Positions 61,661 through 64,000 of a stretch of 64,000 nucleotides of DNA are shown one piece after another. A program made the translations under genes and the position numbers. The stretch's first letter is position 1. Each line of letters starts with the position of its first letter. The DNA is from Nocardia asteroides (lineage in GTDB: Bacteria > Actinomycetota > Actinomycetes > Mycobacteriales > Mycobacteriaceae). The notes beneath the pieces were generated by a model. The model was given only the letters and a program-made list of their open reading frames with translations. It was not told the origin of the DNA and made no database searches. The stretch lies in NCBI RefSeq assembly GCF_021183625.1, contig NZ_CP089214.1, forward strand, positions 5,022,001 through 5,086,000, in the 5' to 3' direction.

Positions 61661-62818
61661 ATGGCGGGTAACCCCGATTTCGACCTGTTCAAGCTGGAGG
61701 ACTTCCACGACGAGCTGCGCGCCGCCATCCGCGCGCTGTCGGAGAAGGAGATCGCCCCGTACGCCAAGGACGTGGACGAGAAGGCCCGCTTCCCCGAAGA
61801 GGCGCTGGCGGCGCTCAACGCCTCCGGCTTCAACGCCGTGCACGTGCCGGAGCAGTTCGGCGGCCAGGGCGCCGACTCGGTCGCCACCTGCATCGTGATC
61901 GAGGAGGTCGCCCGGGTCTGCGGCTCCTCCTCGCTCATCCCCGCGGTGAACAAGCTCGGCACCATGGGGCTCATCCTGAACGGCTCGGACGAGCTCAAGC
62001 AGCAGGTCCTGCCCGACATCGTGAACGGCGAGATGGCCTCCTACGCGCTCTCCGAGCGCGAGGCGGGCTCGGACGCCGCCTCCATGCGCACCCGGGCCAA
62101 GCAGGACGGCGACAGCTGGGTGCTCAACGGCTCCAAGTGCTGGATCACCAACGGCGGCAAGTCCTCCTGGTACACCGTGATGGCGGTGACCGACGCCGAG
62201 AAGGGCTCGAACGGCATCTCGGCGTTCCTCGTGCACTCCGATGACGAGGGCTTCGTGGTCGGCCCGCTGGAGCACAAGCTCGGCATCAAGGGCTCGCCCA
62301 CCGCCGAGCTGTACTTCGAGAACTGCCGCATCCCCGGCGACCGCATCGTCGGCGAGCCGGGCACCGGCTTCAAGACCGCGCTGCAGACCCTCGACCACAC
62401 CCGCCCCACCATCGGCGCGCAGGCCGTCGGGCTGGCCCAGGGCGCGCTGGACGCCGCGATCGCCTACACCAAGGACCGCAAGCAGTTCGGCACCAGGATC
62501 GCCGACTTCCAGAACACCCAGTTCATGCTGGCCGACATGGCGATGAAGATCGAGGCCGCCCGGCTCATGGTCTACACCTCCGCGGCCCGCGCCGAGCGCG
62601 GCGAGAAGAACCTGGGCTTCATCTCCGCCGCCGCCAAGTGCTTCGCCTCGGACGTCGCCATGGAGGTCACCACCAACGCCGTCCAGCTCTTCGGCGGCGC
62701 CGGCTACACCACCGACTTCCCGGTGGAGCGGATGATGCGCGACGCCAAGATCACCCAGATCTACGAGGGCACCAACCAGATCCAGCGGGTCGTCATGTCG
62801 CGCGCACTGCTGCGCTGA
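61661..62818 (+). CDS. fadE25: Acyl-CoA dehydrogenase
   Basis: A 385-aa flavoenzyme for the first step of beta-oxidation. YALSEREAGSDAASM and CWITNGGKSSWY are FAD/substrate signatures, QLFGGAGYTTDFPVERMMRD is the C-terminal signature, and E369 in YEGTNQIQ is the likely catalytic base. It matches FadE25 (Rv3274c) in position next to purE. Control by the upstream TetR protein is likely. GGAG precedes ATG 61661. Confidence 0.95.
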   Translation: MAGNPDFDLFKLEDFHDELRAAIRALSEKEIAPYAKDVDEKARFPEEALAALNASGFNAVHVPEQFGGQGADSVATCIVIEEVARVCGSSSLIPAVNKLGTMGLILNGSDELKQQVLPDIVNGEMASYALSEREAGSDAASMRTRAKQDGDSWVLNGSKCWITNGGKSSWYTVMAVTDAEKGSNGISAFLVHSDDEGFVVGPLEHKLGIKGSPTAELYFENCRIPGDRIVGEPGTGFKTALQTLDHTRPTIGAQAVGLAQGALDAAIAYTKDRKQFGTRIADFQNTQFMLADMAMKIEAARLMVYTSAARAERGEKNLGFISAAAKCFASDVAMEVTTNAVQLFGGAGYTTDFPVERMMRDAKITQIYEGTNQIQRVVMSRALLR

Positions 62819-62936
62819 TTCAACCGACTCCGGCGCTGATCCCCGGTACCGTTCGGGTATCGGGGTTCACGCGTGCGCGCGTCCGTATCCGAATCCAGGG
62901 TGTCGGGCCACCGCGTACAGGAGGACGATTTCAGGC

Positions 62937-63245
62937 ATGAGTGGGGTGGAGATAACCGACAGATATGTCCGGCGCACTCTTCCCGGCGGGCGGGTCGAGG
63001 AAGTGAGCTGGGCGGATCTCGCGGAGGTTCGCATCATCACCAGTACCGACGGGCCCTTCGCCGACGACGTGTTCTTCGTCCTGATCGGGGCGAAGGGCAA
63101 CGGCTGCGCGGTGCCGCAGTCGGACGGCGGGAAGTCGCTGCTGCACCGGCTGCGGGCGCTGCCGGGCTTCGACAACGAGGCCGTGGTGGCGGCGATGGGG
63201 TGCACCACCGATCACCAGTTCCTGTGCTGGCGGCGGTCGAACTGA
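62937..63245 (+). CDS. Small conserved hypothetical protein
   Basis: A 102-aa protein with a strong AGGAGGACG site before ATG 62937. The mix of strands and helix (RRTLPGGRVEEVSWADLAEVRIITS, DDVFFVLIG) suggests a compact alpha/beta fold resembling small actinobacterial proteins of unknown function. It has no signal peptide, membrane helix or catalytic motif. I cannot assign a role. Confidence 0.65.
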   Translation: MSGVEITDRYVRRTLPGGRVEEVSWADLAEVRIITSTDGPFADDVFFVLIGAKGNGCAVPQSDGGKSLLHRLRALPGFDNEAVVAAMGCTTDHQFLCWRRSN

Positions 63246-63246
63246 G

Positions 63247-63528
63247 TCAGGACGCGACGAGGTCGCGGTATTCGTTGTGCGCGGCGATGAACTGCTCCAC
63301 GTACCAGCAGGTGGGCAGCACGGTGAAGCCGTGCTCGCGCGAGTCGCGCAGCGCGTACTCGACCACCTCGGCGGCGACCCCGCGGCGGCGGAACTCGGGG
63401 AACGTCACGGTGTGGTTGAAATCGCGGACGGTGCCGCGCTCGGCGTAGTCGGCGTACCCGGCCAGCACCTCGTCCACATAGATCTCGAACCTGGTGTCCT
63501 CGGCATTGTGTTTGAGCTCGGTGTTCAT
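63247..63528 (-). CDS. Small GNAT-family N-acetyltransferase (YjdJ-like)
   Basis: A 93-aa protein of the short GNAT type. FEIYVDEVLAGYADY provides core strands, FNHTVTFPEFRRRGVAAEVVEYAL holds the acetyl-CoA loop RRRGVA, and PTCWYVEQFI the last strand. Its size is normal for this subgroup. The acceptor is unknown. Convergent with the preceding small gene, with one base between stops. Confidence 0.85.
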   Translation of the reverse strand: MNTELKHNAEDTRFEIYVDEVLAGYADYAERGTVRDFNHTVTFPEFRRRGVAAEVVEYALRDSREHGFTVLPTCWYVEQFIAAHNEYRDLVAS

Positions 63529-63568
63529 GCCGGGTAGAACCGCGCGGCGAACCCCGATGTTCCGGTCC

Positions 63569-64000
63569 TCACAGGATCGCGCCGGGGTTGAGGATGCCGG
63601 TCGGGTCGAGCGCGTCCTTGATCCGCCTGGTCAGCGCCATCACGTCGGGGCCGACCTGATCCGGCAGCCAGGCCTTCTTCAACCGGCCGACGCCGTGCTC
63701 GCCGGTGATGGTTCCGCCGAGCGCGATGGCCAGGTCCATGATCTCGCCGAAGGCGCGGTGCGCCCGCGCGGTCTGCTCGGCGTCGGCCGGGTCGTGCACG
63801 ATGAGCGGGTGCGTATTGCCGTCCCCGGCGTGCGCGATCACCGAGACCGTCACCGCGTTGCGCTCGGCGATCTCGGCGATCCCGGAGACCAGGTCGGCGA
63901 GCCGGGGCAGCGGCACCCCGACGTCCTCGAGCAGCAGCGGCCCGAGCCGCTCCACCGCCGGGATGGCGAACCGGCGGGCCGCGGTGAACGCCTCGCCCTC
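63569..64000 (-). CDS. FAD-linked oxidase, glycolate/D-lactate dehydrogenase type (partial)
   Basis: The C-terminal 143 codons of a larger flavoprotein; the N-terminus with the FAD-binding domain lies beyond the right edge. SVIAHAGDGNTHPLIV (metal/substrate histidines), GGTITGEHGVGRLKK and the ending LDPTGILNPGAIL are signatures of the FAD-oxidase_C domain found in GlcD and D-lactate dehydrogenases. The precise substrate cannot be set without the missing part. Confidence 0.88.
   Translation of the reverse strand, partial: EGEAFTAARRFAIPAVERLGPLLLEDVGVPLPRLADLVSGIAEIAERNAVTVSVIAHAGDGNTHPLIVHDPADAEQTARAHRAFGEIMDLAIALGGTITGEHGVGRLKKAWLPDQVGPDVMALTRRIKDALDPTGILNPGAIL

Overview
The window is high-GC actinobacterial DNA, most likely from Nocardia or a close relative in the Mycobacteriales. 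Three things point there. The acyl-CoA carboxylase set accA3/accD5/accE5 is typical of mycolate producers. An EspC-like type VII secretion substrate is present. The core gene order matches, in reverse, M. tuberculosis H37Rv from Rv3319 (sdhB, left end) to Rv3274c (fadE25, right end). That comparison is from memory of the H37Rv map, not from an alignment.

Layout. 1-3276: sdhCDAB (minus, sdhB cut by the left edge). 3763-6816: cdd-deoA-add pyrimidine/purine nucleoside salvage. 6821-10236: an Rv3311-like protein, then a four-gene orphan type VII secretion cassette (EspC-like, NlpC/P60 hydrolase, EspD-like, YbaB-like). 10357-18931: upp, pmmB, deoD, an enoyl-CoA hydratase/isomerase, two M20 amidohydrolases, a GGCT-like protein and lpdA. 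19151-22690: two lineage-specific exported/membrane proteins and an aminotransferase. 22672-26121: glpK and glpD. 26123-37182: an FAD amine oxidase, nei, lhr, a degenerate histidine phosphatase, and the lysine catabolism trio pcd/lrpA/lat.

37331-45027 is an accessory island. It sits where M. tuberculosis carries usfY-rsbW-sigF. It encodes a giant TIR-CHAT-STAND ATPase-TPR protein with 12 nearly identical 48-residue repeats, a divergent three-helix membrane protein, a stand-alone TIR protein and a Rossmann-like/helical-repeat protein. The fused TIR has Gln where the stand-alone TIR has the predicted catalytic Glu. I read this as a candidate, possibly undescribed, anti-phage or regulated cell death system. 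It is followed by a membrane Ser/Thr kinase and a patatin-like lipase (45160-48077).

48314-63245 returns to conserved order: accA3, a SseA-like rhodanese with Ser in place of the catalytic Cys, a SufR-like regulator, maf, accE5, accD5, birA, a PH-domain membrane protein, a two-component pair, gtrA, purK-purE, a TetR regulator and fadE25. Two small genes and a truncated FAD-linked oxidase close the window.

Regulation visible in sequence. At least 15 genes show a TANNNT hexamer 6-8 nt before the start codon, a leaderless-promoter signature that also fixes several start sites. A shared 14-bp near-palindrome (YTACYSGNSRGTAG) lies upstream of echA, glpK/glpD, accA3 and accD5/birA, and may mark a lipid-metabolism regulon. 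A long palindromic repeat with covarying stems follows both upp and echA.
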